A stretch of DNA of 13,239 nt from UBA6912 sp041611095 (GTDB lineage: Bacteria > Actinomycetota > Acidimicrobiia > Spongiisociales > UBA5794): positions 1-13,239 of the forward strand of contig JBFINP010000078.1 in assembly GCA_041611095.1 (NCBI GenBank), read 5' to 3'. Below are positions 6,780-13,239 of this stretch, in pieces (within the stretch, counting starts at the first letter, position 1; each line of letters opens with the position of its first letter). The translations under genes were made by a program, and so were the position numbers. The notes beneath the pieces were generated by a model. That model ran no database searches, had not been told where the DNA came from, and worked only from the letters and a program-made list of their open reading frames with translations.

Positions 6780-7626
6780 CGCGACCCGTCAGCACGACGG
6801 GCAGCGTTGCGGCGATGATCCTGAAATCGAACAGCGTCGACCGGCGCGAGATGTACTCGAGGTCGAGCTCGATCATCTCGCTGAACGACGTCTCCGAGCG
6901 TCCGTTCACCTGCCACCAGCCCGTGATCCCGCCGGGCGTCGTGAACCTGCGGAAATGCCAGTCGTCGTAGTGGTCGACCTCGTACGCCAGCGCCGGCCGT
7001 GGGCCGACGAGGCTCATGTCGCCGCGAAGCACGTTCCAGAGCTGGGGGATCTCGTCCAGGCTCGTCGATCGCAGGAACTTGCCGACGCGGGTGATCCGCG
7101 GGTCCGCTGCGAGCTTGTACGAGCCGTTGATCTCCCCGGTGGGTTGCAGATCGGCCAGTTCCGTCTCGTCCCCTGCGATGTAGGCCGCCATGTAGTTCTT
7201 GTGGAGATCCTCCGGTGCATCGACCTTCATCGTGCGGAACTTGTAGAACCGGAACGTGGTCAGCCGCCACGCCGTGCGCGATCCCACCGTCATCCGTTGC
7301 GCCCGCACCCGCTCCTGCGAGTAGATGATCGGGCCGTTGCTGTCGAGCTTGACCGCAGCGGCAATGATCGCGCCAATGGGCGCGAGCACAATGCCGGCAG
7401 CCGCCGCCAGGAAGAAGTCGAGCATTCGCTTCAGGCCCCAGTAGCCCTTGGGCGTTGCCCCCTCACCGAGCATCACCCGCGACCAAGTCGAAGGTGGTGG
7501 TTGCTGGTCTCGTGGAGCTGCGGTGTGCTCCGGTGCTTCGACGGCCTCCGCCGGGTTCCTTGCGGTGAGCATTCCTGCTCCGGAACCCGCGCGATAGTGC
7601 ACGTGATCCTCCCCCTCATACCACAC
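6769..7626 (-). CDS. Priming sugar-phosphate transferase (bacterial sugar transferase family), 285 aa
   Basis: Starts polysaccharide assembly by transferring a sugar-1-phosphate to undecaprenyl phosphate at the inner face of the membrane. It has one hydrophobic helix (about 71-93, RMLDFFLAAAAGIVLAP) ending in the GPIIYSQERV motif, then KFRTM (129-133), TRVGKFLRSTSLDEIPQLWN (179-198), RGDMSLVGPRP (201-211), and GGITGWWQVNGR (232-243), all typical of the catalytic domain. It lacks the N-terminal CoA-binding-like domain of long WbaP/WcaJ proteins. The first ~60 residues are polar, Pro/Ala-rich and probably disordered. GTG 7626 and GTG 7602 each have the same strong GAGGGGGAGG ribosome-binding site at ideal spacing, so either start is possible. 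First gene of the leftward operon. Confidence 0.96.
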   Translation of the reverse strand: MWYEGEDHVHYRAGSGAGMLTARNPAEAVEAPEHTAAPRDQQPPPSTWSRVMLGEGATPKGYWGLKRMLDFFLAAAAGIVLAPIGAIIAAAVKLDSNGPIIYSQERVRAQRMTVGSRTAWRLTTFRFYKFRTMKVDAPEDLHKNYMAAYIAGDETELADLQPTGEINGSYKLAADPRITRVGKFLRSTSLDEIPQLWNVLRGDMSLVGPRPALAYEVDHYDDWHFRRFTTPGGITGWWQVNGRSETSFSEMIELDLEYISRRSTLFDFRIIAATLPVVLTGRGAG

Positions 7627-7642
7627 GCGTCGCCTCCCCCTC
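7608..7642 (-). promoter_or_regulatory. Duplicated Shine-Dalgarno sequences serving two in-frame GTG starts
   Basis: Two identical GAGGGGGAGG decamers (7633-7642 and 7608-7617 as read on the minus strand) each precede an in-frame GTG of the priming transferase, at 6 nt (GTG 7626) and 5 nt (GTG 7602). A GTG at 7624 in another frame opens a 3-codon ORF (GTG GTA TGA) that ends inside the second decamer. This could give two protein forms or leader-coupled initiation; the consequence is inferred only. Confidence 0.6.
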
Positions 7643-7654
7643 TATTCCCCGGGT

Positions 7655-7670
7655 GGTGGCCCGGTGGCCC
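7655..7670. repeat. Tandem GGTGGCCC x2 in the leftward operon leader
   Basis: Two perfect adjacent copies of the octamer GGTGGCCC, between the candidate leftward promoter and the first Shine-Dalgarno sequence. It is probably transcribed as 5' untranslated RNA. No function is assigned. Confidence 0.5.
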
Positions 7671-7710
7671 CCTGGTGATTCGCCTGGAGCCTTTGGCGAA
7701 ACTAGGTGTA

Positions 7711-7741
7711 AGACTAGTGCCGCCCGTCATCCAGGTGTCAA
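7711..7741 (-). promoter_or_regulatory. Candidate promoter of the leftward operon
   Basis: On the minus strand, a perfect -35 TTGACA (7741-7736) preceded by an A-rich tract (TGAAAAAGAC) is followed after 19 nt by TAGTCT (7716-7711) as a possible -10. The -35 is excellent; the -10 is weak and the spacer long. A short dyad, ACTAG-8 nt-CTAGT (7701-7718), overlaps the -10 and could be an operator. The predicted start would lie roughly 70-80 bp upstream of GTG 7626. Confidence 0.45.
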
Positions 7742-7880
7742 GTCTTTTTCACGCCGAGGTCACCACTTTTCGAGATGCGGCGGCAAATCGGCGCCCGGGG
7801 ACGCCACCTGCAAACTGCCCCTTTCGCACCCGGTTCCGCGGTCTAAGCTGCGGTCGCCGCTCGTGGCGCCGAGCCCGGGC

Positions 7881-7912
7881 GGCCGGCACGCCACTCGATG
7901 GCGTGACCGGTC
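7881..7912 (+). other. Strong RNA hairpin in the flippase leader
   Basis: CACGCCA (7887-7893) and TGGCGTG (7899-7905) form a perfect 7-bp stem around a 5-nt CTCGA loop. After one bulged A (7906), CCGG (7883-7886) pairs with CCGG (7907-7910). A G-U and a G-C pair could extend the stem to 7881/7912. It is about 105 bp upstream of the flippase start. No T-tract follows, so it is not a classical intrinsic terminator; it may act as a leader control element or stabiliser. Confidence 0.45.
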
Positions 7913-7989
7913 CGGCCCCGAGGCCCGGCAGTTCCCTCGACGGGGACGTTGCACCTGGGGTAGGACCGGGGAGCACGGCAGGGTGCTGT

Positions 7990-8021
7990 GGGGGAGGTAC
8001 GCGGACATGGGGGTGCCGTGA
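7990..8021 (+). promoter_or_regulatory. Ribosome-binding site plus 5-codon leader ORF coupled to the flippase start
   Basis: GGGGGAGG at 7990-7997 lies 9 nt before an ATG at 8007. That ATG opens the leader ATG GGG GTG CCG TGA (8007-8021), whose TGA overlaps the GTG of the flippase at 8018 (GTGA). This suggests coupled initiation. The in-frame GTG at 7988 is the alternative flippase start; it would include this stretch in the coding region. Confidence 0.4.
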
Positions 8022-9580
8022 GCAGCCGTTCTGATCGAGGGGAGACACGCGGGGCCGATCCGTCGGCACGCAACCTCCTCGTCGTCGCCAAGGGCGGGGG
8101 GTTCCTGGCGGCCGGGGATCTCTTCAACTACGGAAGCCGTCTCGTAGTGGCGCTGGTGCTCGCCCGGGTACTGGGTGCCGACGATTACGGCATCTACACG
8201 CTGTCGGTCAGCATCGCATACCTCGCCGCCGGCATCGCCAACCTCGGCCTCGACTCCGCGATGGAGCGGTACGTCGCGATCCTGCGAGCTCGGGACGACG
8301 AGGCGGGTGTTCTCGGGACCCTGCAGCTCGGCATAGGGCTCACGCTGATAGGCACGTTGACGGTGAGCGCCATCGGCTTCTTTGCGGCGGACCCGATTGC
8401 GCTGGGGATCTTTGACGATGCGCGCCTCGCCCCGATGCTGAAGATCGGGGCGTTCGCCATGCTCTTCGTCGTCACGACCACGCTGCTCGCGGCAATCGTG
8501 CGTGGCTTCAAGCGGATGGACTACTCGGCGCTCACGGACGACTTCATCCAACCGCTGGTCCGGCTGACGCTGATCGGCATCTTTGCCGTGATCGGCCTCA
8601 CGGCCGAGGTCGCGTTGGTCATCTTCGGCGTGTCCTACCTCGCCGCCACCGCGGTGCTCATCGGGCTCGTCAACAAGCTGTTCAGCCTCGCCCGGCCGTG
8701 GGGCGCCGGAAAGCGCTATGTCAAGGAGATAGCGGCGTTCTCGTTCCCGTTCTGGTTCGCCGGGTTGTTGACGCAGGTGCGCCAGAACATCCAGCCGATG
8801 CTCCTCGGCATCTACAGCACGATGGCCAACGTCGGCATCTTCTCCCTCGTCACGAGCGCCAACCTGCTCGGCCGGGTCGCCAACATGGCGGTGCGGACGT
8901 CGCTCCGACCGACCCTTGCTGAGACGCTCGATCAGGGCAGGCTCGAGGAGTCGGAGCATCTGTATCAAGCGACGACCCGATGGACCCTGACGGCCAATCT
9001 GCCCGTGTTCCTGGTCATGATCCTGTATCCGACGGCGATCCTCTCCGTCTTTGGGGAGAGCTTCGAGGCCGGTGCCGGGGCGCTGTTCGTGCTCGCCTGG
9101 GCCGAGCTGGCCAACGCAGCAACGGGAACCTGCGGAGCCGTCATCGACATGTCCGGACTCAACCTCGTCAAGCTGATCAACAAGATCTTCGAAGTCGCGC
9201 TCACGCTCGTCCTGAACGTGGTGTTCATCATCCAATGGGGCCTCATGGGCGCTGCGGTCGCCACCCTGATCTCGGGGGCGACGATTCAGGTGGTGCGCCT
9301 CGTCGAGGTCCGCATTTTCGTTGGGCTCCATCCCTACAACCTCCAGATCCTGAAGCCGGTGCTCGCCGCGGTCCTCGCCCTGGGCGCAGGCCTCGGAATG
9401 GACCGCCTGGTCCCGTCGACGGGTGGTCCGCTGCAGCTCGTCGTCGACTCGATCGTGGTCGGCGCCGTATACGTCGGGGCCGTCATCGCGCTGGGTCTGT
9501 CCGAGGAGGACCGCATGGTTCTGCGGGCCGTCGGCCGGCGCCTGCGCCCGCCGTCGCGACGTGCCCGAGCCACGGTTTGA
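8018..9580 (+). CDS. Wzx-type polysaccharide flippase (MOP superfamily), 520 aa
   Basis: Multi-spanning membrane protein predicted to flip the lipid-linked repeat unit across the cytoplasmic membrane. The N-terminus has the typical pattern of this family: a helix pair, then a GSRLVVALVLARVLGADDYG-like region (YGSRLVVALVLARVLGADDYG without the first residue), in which LGADDYGIYTL marks the RVLG-x-YG motif. Alternating hydrophobic helices follow along the full length (about 12-14 expected), with a charged loop near the middle (ARPWGAGKRYVKEIAAFSFP). It ends in a basic Arg/Pro-rich cytoplasmic tail. GTG 8018 is preferred because it overlaps the leader ORF stop; GTG 7988 would add 10 residues. 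First gene of the rightward arm, so it probably acts with the polymerase two genes downstream. Confidence 0.92.
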   Translation: MSSRSDRGETRGADPSARNLLVVAKGGGFLAAGDLFNYGSRLVVALVLARVLGADDYGIYTLSVSIAYLAAGIANLGLDSAMERYVAILRARDDEAGVLGTLQLGIGLTLIGTLTVSAIGFFAADPIALGIFDDARLAPMLKIGAFAMLFVVTTTLLAAIVRGFKRMDYSALTDDFIQPLVRLTLIGIFAVIGLTAEVALVIFGVSYLAATAVLIGLVNKLFSLARPWGAGKRYVKEIAAFSFPFWFAGLLTQVRQNIQPMLLGIYSTMANVGIFSLVTSANLLGRVANMAVRTSLRPTLAETLDQGRLEESEHLYQATTRWTLTANLPVFLVMILYPTAILSVFGESFEAGAGALFVLAWAELANAATGTCGAVIDMSGLNLVKLINKIFEVALTLVLNVVFIIQWGLMGAAVATLISGATIQVVRLVEVRIFVGLHPYNLQILKPVLAAVLALGAGLGMDRLVPSTGGPLQLVVDSIVVGAVYVGAVIALGLSEEDRMVLRAVGRRLRPPSRRARATV

Positions 9581-9622
9581 GGGGGGTACTGTGAGGCCGA
9601 GAGGTCGAGGGGGACGGATCAT

Positions 9623-10417
9623 TTGATCATCGGCAGGGAGCACCGGTATGTGTTCGTGGAGCTTCCACGGACCGGCTCGACGGCGATCGCCAAAGAGCTG
9701 CTGAGCCAGTACGGCGGCGAGCGCATCCTCAAGAAGCACAGCACGTACCGTGATTTCGCTCGTATCGCGACGGACGACGAGAAGACGTACTTCGTCTTCT
9801 CGTGTATCCGCAACCCGCTCGACGATGCGGTCAGTCACTACTTCAAGCTCAAGACCGATCACCACGGCCGGTTCTCCGACCCGGTGCGGCGCCGCTACCG
9901 CGTCGGCAACGTCGGCGCCGACCGGTACCGAGAGACGGGCCGGAACAGGCAGGGCGAGAAGCCGCACCGGAGAACGTGGAACGAGCGCGCGGACAATCGC
10001 AAATACGAGTACGTGACCAGCCGGGGGGCGGATTTCGCCGAGTTCTTCCTGAGGTACCACTGGCTGCCCTACGACAACTGGTCGCGTCTCTCACACTCGG
10101 AGCTGGACTTCGTGATCCGGTTCGAGAACCTCGAAGTCGACTTCGCCAGGGCGCTGCAGCTCATCGGGTTGCCGCAGACGCGCCCGCTGCCCGTGATCAA
10201 CGCAACGGCTGGCAAGGCTCGGGACTACCTCCGGTACTACACGCCGGAGACTGTTGCCAGGGCCAAGCGTGTCTACGGTCCCTATCTCAGGAAGTGGGGG
10301 TACGACCTCCCCGACGAGTGGGGTGACGCACCGGGGATTCGATGGGAGGATCTGGCGTTCAACGCTCTCGCCGTGCCGCGCGCGGTGTACTGGCGATACT
10401 TGAGGCGAGGGGGCTGA
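9623..10417 (+). CDS. Sulfotransferase E (Sulfotransfer_2-like), 264 aa
   Basis: Predicted PAPS-dependent sulfotransferase, only distantly related to copies A-D. The 5'-phosphosulfate loop is VELPRTGSTAIAKEL (12-26). The 3'-phosphate motif is CIRNPLDDAVSHY (61-73) with Arg63 and Ser71. The C-terminal pattern YLRYYTPETVARAKRVYGPY followed by WGYDLP resembles the end of carbohydrate-type sulfotransferases (YYtpe..v..iy..Dl..fgY). The start is TTG at 9623, 9 nt after GAGGGGG (9607-9613); no in-frame ATG or GTG is nearby. It lies 42 bp after the flippase and 2 bp before the polymerase GTG, so it is co-transcribed with both and probably modifies the same polymer. Acceptor inferred. Confidence 0.88.
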   Translation: MIIGREHRYVFVELPRTGSTAIAKELLSQYGGERILKKHSTYRDFARIATDDEKTYFVFSCIRNPLDDAVSHYFKLKTDHHGRFSDPVRRRYRVGNVGADRYRETGRNRQGEKPHRRTWNERADNRKYEYVTSRGADFAEFFLRYHWLPYDNWSRLSHSELDFVIRFENLEVDFARALQLIGLPQTRPLPVINATAGKARDYLRYYTPETVARAKRVYGPYLRKWGYDLPDEWGDAPGIRWEDLAFNALAVPRAVYWRYLRRGG

Positions 10418-10419
10418 AC

Positions 10420-12006
10420 GTGCCGCAGCCACCCGACACCGGGACCACGAGCTCAGCCGATGCAGCACGCGAAGGCGCCTCGGCGTCGCCGAGCGGCGAC
10501 CGCAACGCCCGGACGGGCCTGGGGCCGTCGCTGTCCCTGCTTGGTGGCGTGCCGGTGGCACTTCTCGCCGCGGCTGCGACTGCGTACCTCGGCGCCTCCG
10601 GCCAGTGGTTCATCGCCGCCGGGGTGATCGGTGCGATCCCCCTCGGCCTGCTGATTCACCGGCAGCCACTGGCTGCGGTGATGATCTGGATGGCCGTTAT
10701 GCCGTTTCTGGTGGACGATGCGGGTGGCGGGCTGCGCAAGGTGTTCTGGCTCGTGCACCGCATCCTCCCGCTCGCGACCCTGATCATGATCCTGGTGGCG
10801 AGACGTCTCGGATTCCGTGTCCGGCCGCTCCCACGACTCGGCTGGCCCGAGTTGGCGATGGCCACCTATGTCGTGCTCACGCTGTTCTCGGTCCTGTATT
10901 CGAGCGAGTCGGATCGAGCCATCTACGAACTCTACGACCGGGTCGTCGTACCGATGCTCTTGTACCTCATCGTCCGGCTCGAGGAGCCCGACGTACGGGA
11001 GCTGCGGCGGTTCGTGCCCGTGGTCGCGTTCATCCTCCTCACACAGTCCCTTTTCGGGGCGTTGGCGTGGGTGGCCCCCGGTCTGCTCCCGAATGAGTGG
11101 CTCGATCGAGCCGGCACGCGGACGACGGGCTCGCTCCGGTCGGTGGCAGTGTTCGGCGCCACGATGGTCTTCGTGGGGCTCTCCATGCTTCACGGTGGCT
11201 GGTACGCCCGCCGTCGGTCGCAGCGAATGCTCTTCATGGCGGGCACATTGCTCGCCGGTGTGATGATCTTCATGACGTTCTCGCGGGCGAGTTGGCTCGC
11301 CGGACTGGTCGCCCTCGGAGGTGCGACTCTGGTCTACCGAGGACTGTTCCGGCGGCTCCTCTTCTTCGTGGTGCCGCTACTTGCGCTCGCCCTCGCTATG
11401 GGGGTCGCCGGTGACATGGTGACGTACGCAAACGCCAGATTCCTGTCCGAAGGATCGGAACGATCGGCATTGGGGCGCCTTCCGGTTGCGTATGCGGCGG
11501 TGAACATGTTCGAGGAGCGCCCGCTGTGGGGATTCGGCTATGGCAACTTCGAGATCTACGACCGTGAGTACCAGGAGGCGATTCCGGGGTTGGTGATCCC
11601 CGAGAAAGACCTCGCGTCCCACAACCTCTATCTGACGGTGCTCGCCGAACAGGGGCTACCCGGGTTCCTCTCGTTCGTCGGACCCGCGGTGGTGTGGCTC
11701 GCCTTGCTCATCCCCGCATTCCGGCGCTTACCCAGGGACGGTCTGTGGAGCCGCCAGCTGCTCATGGTCCTGTGGTTGATCGTTGCGAGCTTCGTCATCG
11801 TCAACAATTTCTCCAACATGAAGATCCCCTTCGGCTTGGGTTTGTGGTGGCTCGCCCTGGGACAGATCGCCGTGGTCACCTCAAAGGCGCTGCGTCCCGA
11901 GCCCTTCAGGTCGCACCGCACGACATCGACGATTGGGCGGGTGGCCGCCCAGTTACCGAGCCCGGCGTCCCTCAACCGGGTCCGGGGAGCCGGCCAGTCG
12001 CGTTGA
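10420..12006 (+). CDS. Wzy/O-antigen-ligase-family polysaccharide polymerase, 528 aa
   Basis: Polytopic membrane protein predicted to polymerise exported lipid-linked repeats at the outer face of the membrane. After a ~40-residue hydrophilic N-terminus there are about ten or more hydrophobic helices. The family hallmarks are TFSRASW (about 286-292), RPLWGFGYGNF (about 367-377) in the large extracytoplasmic loop, and SHNLYLTVLAEQGLPGF (about 400-416) with the conserved His. GTG 10420 is chosen because GAGGGGG (10407-10413) lies exactly 6 nt upstream; the frame stays open further into the preceding gene but without such support. A ligase attaching glycans to a surface acceptor is an alternative activity within the same family. 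Confidence 0.93.
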   Translation: MPQPPDTGTTSSADAAREGASASPSGDRNARTGLGPSLSLLGGVPVALLAAAATAYLGASGQWFIAAGVIGAIPLGLLIHRQPLAAVMIWMAVMPFLVDDAGGGLRKVFWLVHRILPLATLIMILVARRLGFRVRPLPRLGWPELAMATYVVLTLFSVLYSSESDRAIYELYDRVVVPMLLYLIVRLEEPDVRELRRFVPVVAFILLTQSLFGALAWVAPGLLPNEWLDRAGTRTTGSLRSVAVFGATMVFVGLSMLHGGWYARRRSQRMLFMAGTLLAGVMIFMTFSRASWLAGLVALGGATLVYRGLFRRLLFFVVPLLALALAMGVAGDMVTYANARFLSEGSERSALGRLPVAYAAVNMFEERPLWGFGYGNFEIYDREYQEAIPGLVIPEKDLASHNLYLTVLAEQGLPGFLSFVGPAVVWLALLIPAFRRLPRDGLWSRQLLMVLWLIVASFVIVNNFSNMKIPFGLGLWWLALGQIAVVTSKALRPEPFRSHRTTSTIGRVAAQLPSPASLNRVRGAGQSR

Positions 12007-12066
12007 TTGACACAGCCACTAATCTGGCTTCGCCAGAAGGGTCCGAAGGTCAACGAGGGGGGACCC
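12007..12066 (+). other. Short intergenic with a small hairpin between the polymerase and SLH protein genes
   Basis: TCTGGC (12023-12028) and GCCAGA (12032-12037) form a 6-bp stem with a 3-nt loop. No T-tract follows, so termination is doubtful. GAGGGGGG at 12055-12062 is the ribosome-binding site of the next gene, 4 nt before GTG 12067. A TTGACA at 12007-12012 has no -10 partner at proper spacing. Confidence 0.35.
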
Positions 12067-13239
12067 GTGGTGAGAGTGGCTCATGGGAAAGGCGGAGTGC
12101 GTACGGGTAGCTCGCGCGTGAGGCGCGGCTCATGGTTGGGGAACGCCGCTTTGGCGATGGTGGTGATCACGGGATTGACGGTGCTGCCCTTTCCGCCTTC
12201 GACGCCGAGCGCGCAGGCTGCAGCCCTTCTGCGAACCGAAGAGGTTGCTACGCTCATCAAGGAGACCCCGCTCTCGGGGCTTCCCGACCCGTCGATCGAT
12301 CCGACCGGGATCACCTATCTGGCCCACAAGGACCGGCTGCTGATCTCAGATTCGGAGATCGACGAGGAAACCGCCCTGTTCGCAGGGGTCAACCTCTTCG
12401 AGGTGACCAGGAGCGGAGCGGCGACGGCGACGGGCGTGACTCCTGATCCCGCGGGAAAGCTCGAACCGACGGGGCTCGCATATGACCCGGTGACGAGGCA
12501 TGTCTTCGTCACCAACGACAGCACCGACGACGTATCGGAGATCGATGCCGGCGCCGACGGCGTCTACGGCACAGCCGACGACGTGGTCACCGTGCCCGAC
12601 TTCTCGCCGCTCAACATCAGCGACCTCGAGGACGCGGCGTTCGATACCAACGATCGTCGCCTCTACCTGCTCGACGGCGCCGACCAGACCCTCTACGGGA
12701 TCTGGCCGGGGGCGAACGGCGTCTTCGACGGTCTCCCGCCCGCCGGCGACGACGGTTTCACCACGATCGATCTCGCTCCTCTCGGCATTCTCGACTCGGC
12801 GGGCGTCGCCTATCGGGCGGTGACCGACACGCTCCTTCTCAGCGACGTAGGCGCCGACGCACTCTACGAAGTGACGAAGTCCGGGGTTCTCATACGAACC
12901 GTGGACATCTCCGGGCTCAAGATCGCGGGGGTGCCGTTGACGGCGAGCGATGTGGTGCTGGCGCCCGCGTCGGACGGCTCTGGTGCAACCCACATCTACG
13001 TCTTGGATCGGGGCGCTGACAATGGCACGCCCAACGATGGCATTCCACCGCCGATGGACGGGCGCCTCCTCGAGCTGACTGCACCGTTCGAGAATGGCGC
13101 GTTCGACGACGACGACGGCTCCATCTTCGAAGGCGACATCAACTGGCTGGCCGCCGAGGGGATCACCAAAGGCTGCAACCCTCCGGACAACAACTTCTTC
13201 TGCCCGAACGACCCGGTCACCCGCGGCCAGATGGCTGCC
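12067..13239 (+). CDS. Secreted beta-propeller-like protein with SLH cell-wall domain (cut by right edge)
   Basis: The first 391 residues are visible; the frame is open to the window end. An Arg-rich N-terminus and hydrophobic core (LGNAALAMVVITGLTVLPF, 24-42) end at SAQA-A, a likely signal-peptidase I site after Ala51. Residues 75-340 contain repeated units of the GITYLAHKDRLLISD type (also 135-150 and 246-262), each followed by a phrase such as LYEVTKSG or NLFEVTRSG, as in SdiA-regulated/NHL-like propellers. DGVYGTADD (164-172) resembles a calcium-binding turn. From 350 a typical SLH repeat begins (INWLAAEGITKGC ... FCPNDPVTRGQMA), which usually binds cell-wall polymers. The GTG start follows GAGGGGGG by 4 nt. 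Its position after the polymerase suggests a surface-anchored partner or a downstream neighbour; no enzymatic residue is recognised. Confidence 0.87.
   Translation, partial: MVRVAHGKGGVRTGSSRVRRGSWLGNAALAMVVITGLTVLPFPPSTPSAQAAALLRTEEVATLIKETPLSGLPDPSIDPTGITYLAHKDRLLISDSEIDEETALFAGVNLFEVTRSGAATATGVTPDPAGKLEPTGLAYDPVTRHVFVTNDSTDDVSEIDAGADGVYGTADDVVTVPDFSPLNISDLEDAAFDTNDRRLYLLDGADQTLYGIWPGANGVFDGLPPAGDDGFTTIDLAPLGILDSAGVAYRAVTDTLLLSDVGADALYEVTKSGVLIRTVDISGLKIAGVPLTASDVVLAPASDGSGATHIYVLDRGADNGTPNDGIPPPMDGRLLELTAPFENGAFDDDDGSIFEGDINWLAAEGITKGCNPPDNNFFCPNDPVTRGQMAA

Larger units (their letters stand above)
7627..8017. other. Divergent intergenic region (391 bp) between the two operon arms
   Basis: This is the only long gap without a gene. 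Its left part holds the leader and candidate promoter of the leftward operon, including a perfect tandem repeat GGTGGCCC x2 at 7655-7670. Its right part should hold the promoter of the rightward operon. The best -10 I see is TAAGCT at 7844-7849, with no convincing -35 (CTTTCG 17 nt upstream), so I do not call it separately. A strong hairpin lies at 7881-7912, and a ribosome-binding site with a short leader ORF at 7990-8021. No convincing protein-coding gene or known RNA family was recognised in it. Confidence 0.6.

Noticed and set aside
4363..6818. Long plus-strand frames opposite the aminotransferase and dehydrogenase (about 4363-5472 and 5859-6818)
   Set aside because: No domain, no good ribosome-binding site, and composition typical of antisense frames; the minus-strand genes are unambiguous.
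7760..10060. A 766-codon open frame on the minus strand, antisense to the flippase and sulfotransferase E
   Set aside because: The protein is rich in Arg, His, Asp, Glu and Gln with no hydrophobic pattern or recognisable domain, and both genes on the other strand have clear family motifs. It is a by-product of GC-rich codon use.
12007..12025. Promoter with TTGACA (12007-12012) and TAATCT (12020-12025) before the SLH gene
   Set aside because: The two hexamers are only 7 nt apart, far from the 16-19 nt needed.
12023..12037. Intrinsic terminator after the polymerase gene
   Set aside because: The stem is only 6 bp with a 3-nt loop and no T-tract follows; the next gene is close with its own ribosome-binding site, so read-through is at least as likely.
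1..13239. Mobile elements, CRISPR arrays, tRNA or rRNA genes
   Set aside because: No transposase motifs, terminal inverted repeats, regularly spaced repeats or recognisable structural RNA sequences were seen.

Overview
The window looks like part of a chromosome from a GC-rich, Gram-positive-type actinobacterium. This is inferred from the GC-rich coding sequence, heavy GTG/TTG start usage, frequent 4-base ATGA/GTGA gene overlaps, and a secreted protein with an SLH domain of a style I associate with deep-branching Actinomycetota such as Acidimicrobiia. No rRNA, tRNA, CRISPR or insertion sequence was seen, so the taxonomic guess is weak.

The window is almost entirely one cell-surface polysaccharide locus, arranged as two arms around a 391-bp divergent intergenic region (about 7627-8017). 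The leftward arm, read from 7626 down to 1, encodes a priming sugar-phosphate transferase, a Gfo/Idh/MocA sugar-nucleotide dehydrogenase, a DegT/DnrJ/EryC1 PLP aminotransferase, a Wzz-type chain-length protein, and four tandem paralogous sulfotransferases, the last cut by the window edge. The genes overlap or nearly touch, so this is almost certainly one operon. The rightward arm, read from 8018 to 13239, encodes a Wzx-type flippase, a fifth sulfotransferase of a different subfamily, a Wzy/O-antigen-ligase-type polymerase, and a secreted beta-propeller-like protein ending in an SLH domain, cut by the right edge.

Together the genes fit a Wzx/Wzy-dependent pathway making a sulfated, probably amino-sugar-containing exopolysaccharide. 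The priming transferase loads the first sugar on the lipid carrier. The dehydrogenase and aminotransferase make an amino-sugar nucleotide. The flippase exports the lipid-linked repeat, Wzy polymerises it and Wzz sets length. The sulfotransferases would add sulfate from PAPS. No non-priming glycosyltransferase or PAPS-synthesis gene is in the window, so those must lie elsewhere.

The most unusual elements are: (i) the Wzz protein, whose cytoplasmic C-terminus reads as a degenerate GGDEF domain (GNSKY in place of GGDEF) instead of the usual tyrosine-kinase partner; (ii) the run of four diverging sulfotransferases plus a fifth unrelated one; and (iii) unusual translation-initiation layouts (duplicated Shine-Dalgarno sequences, 3- to 5-codon leader ORFs, and a 21-codon bridging ORF).
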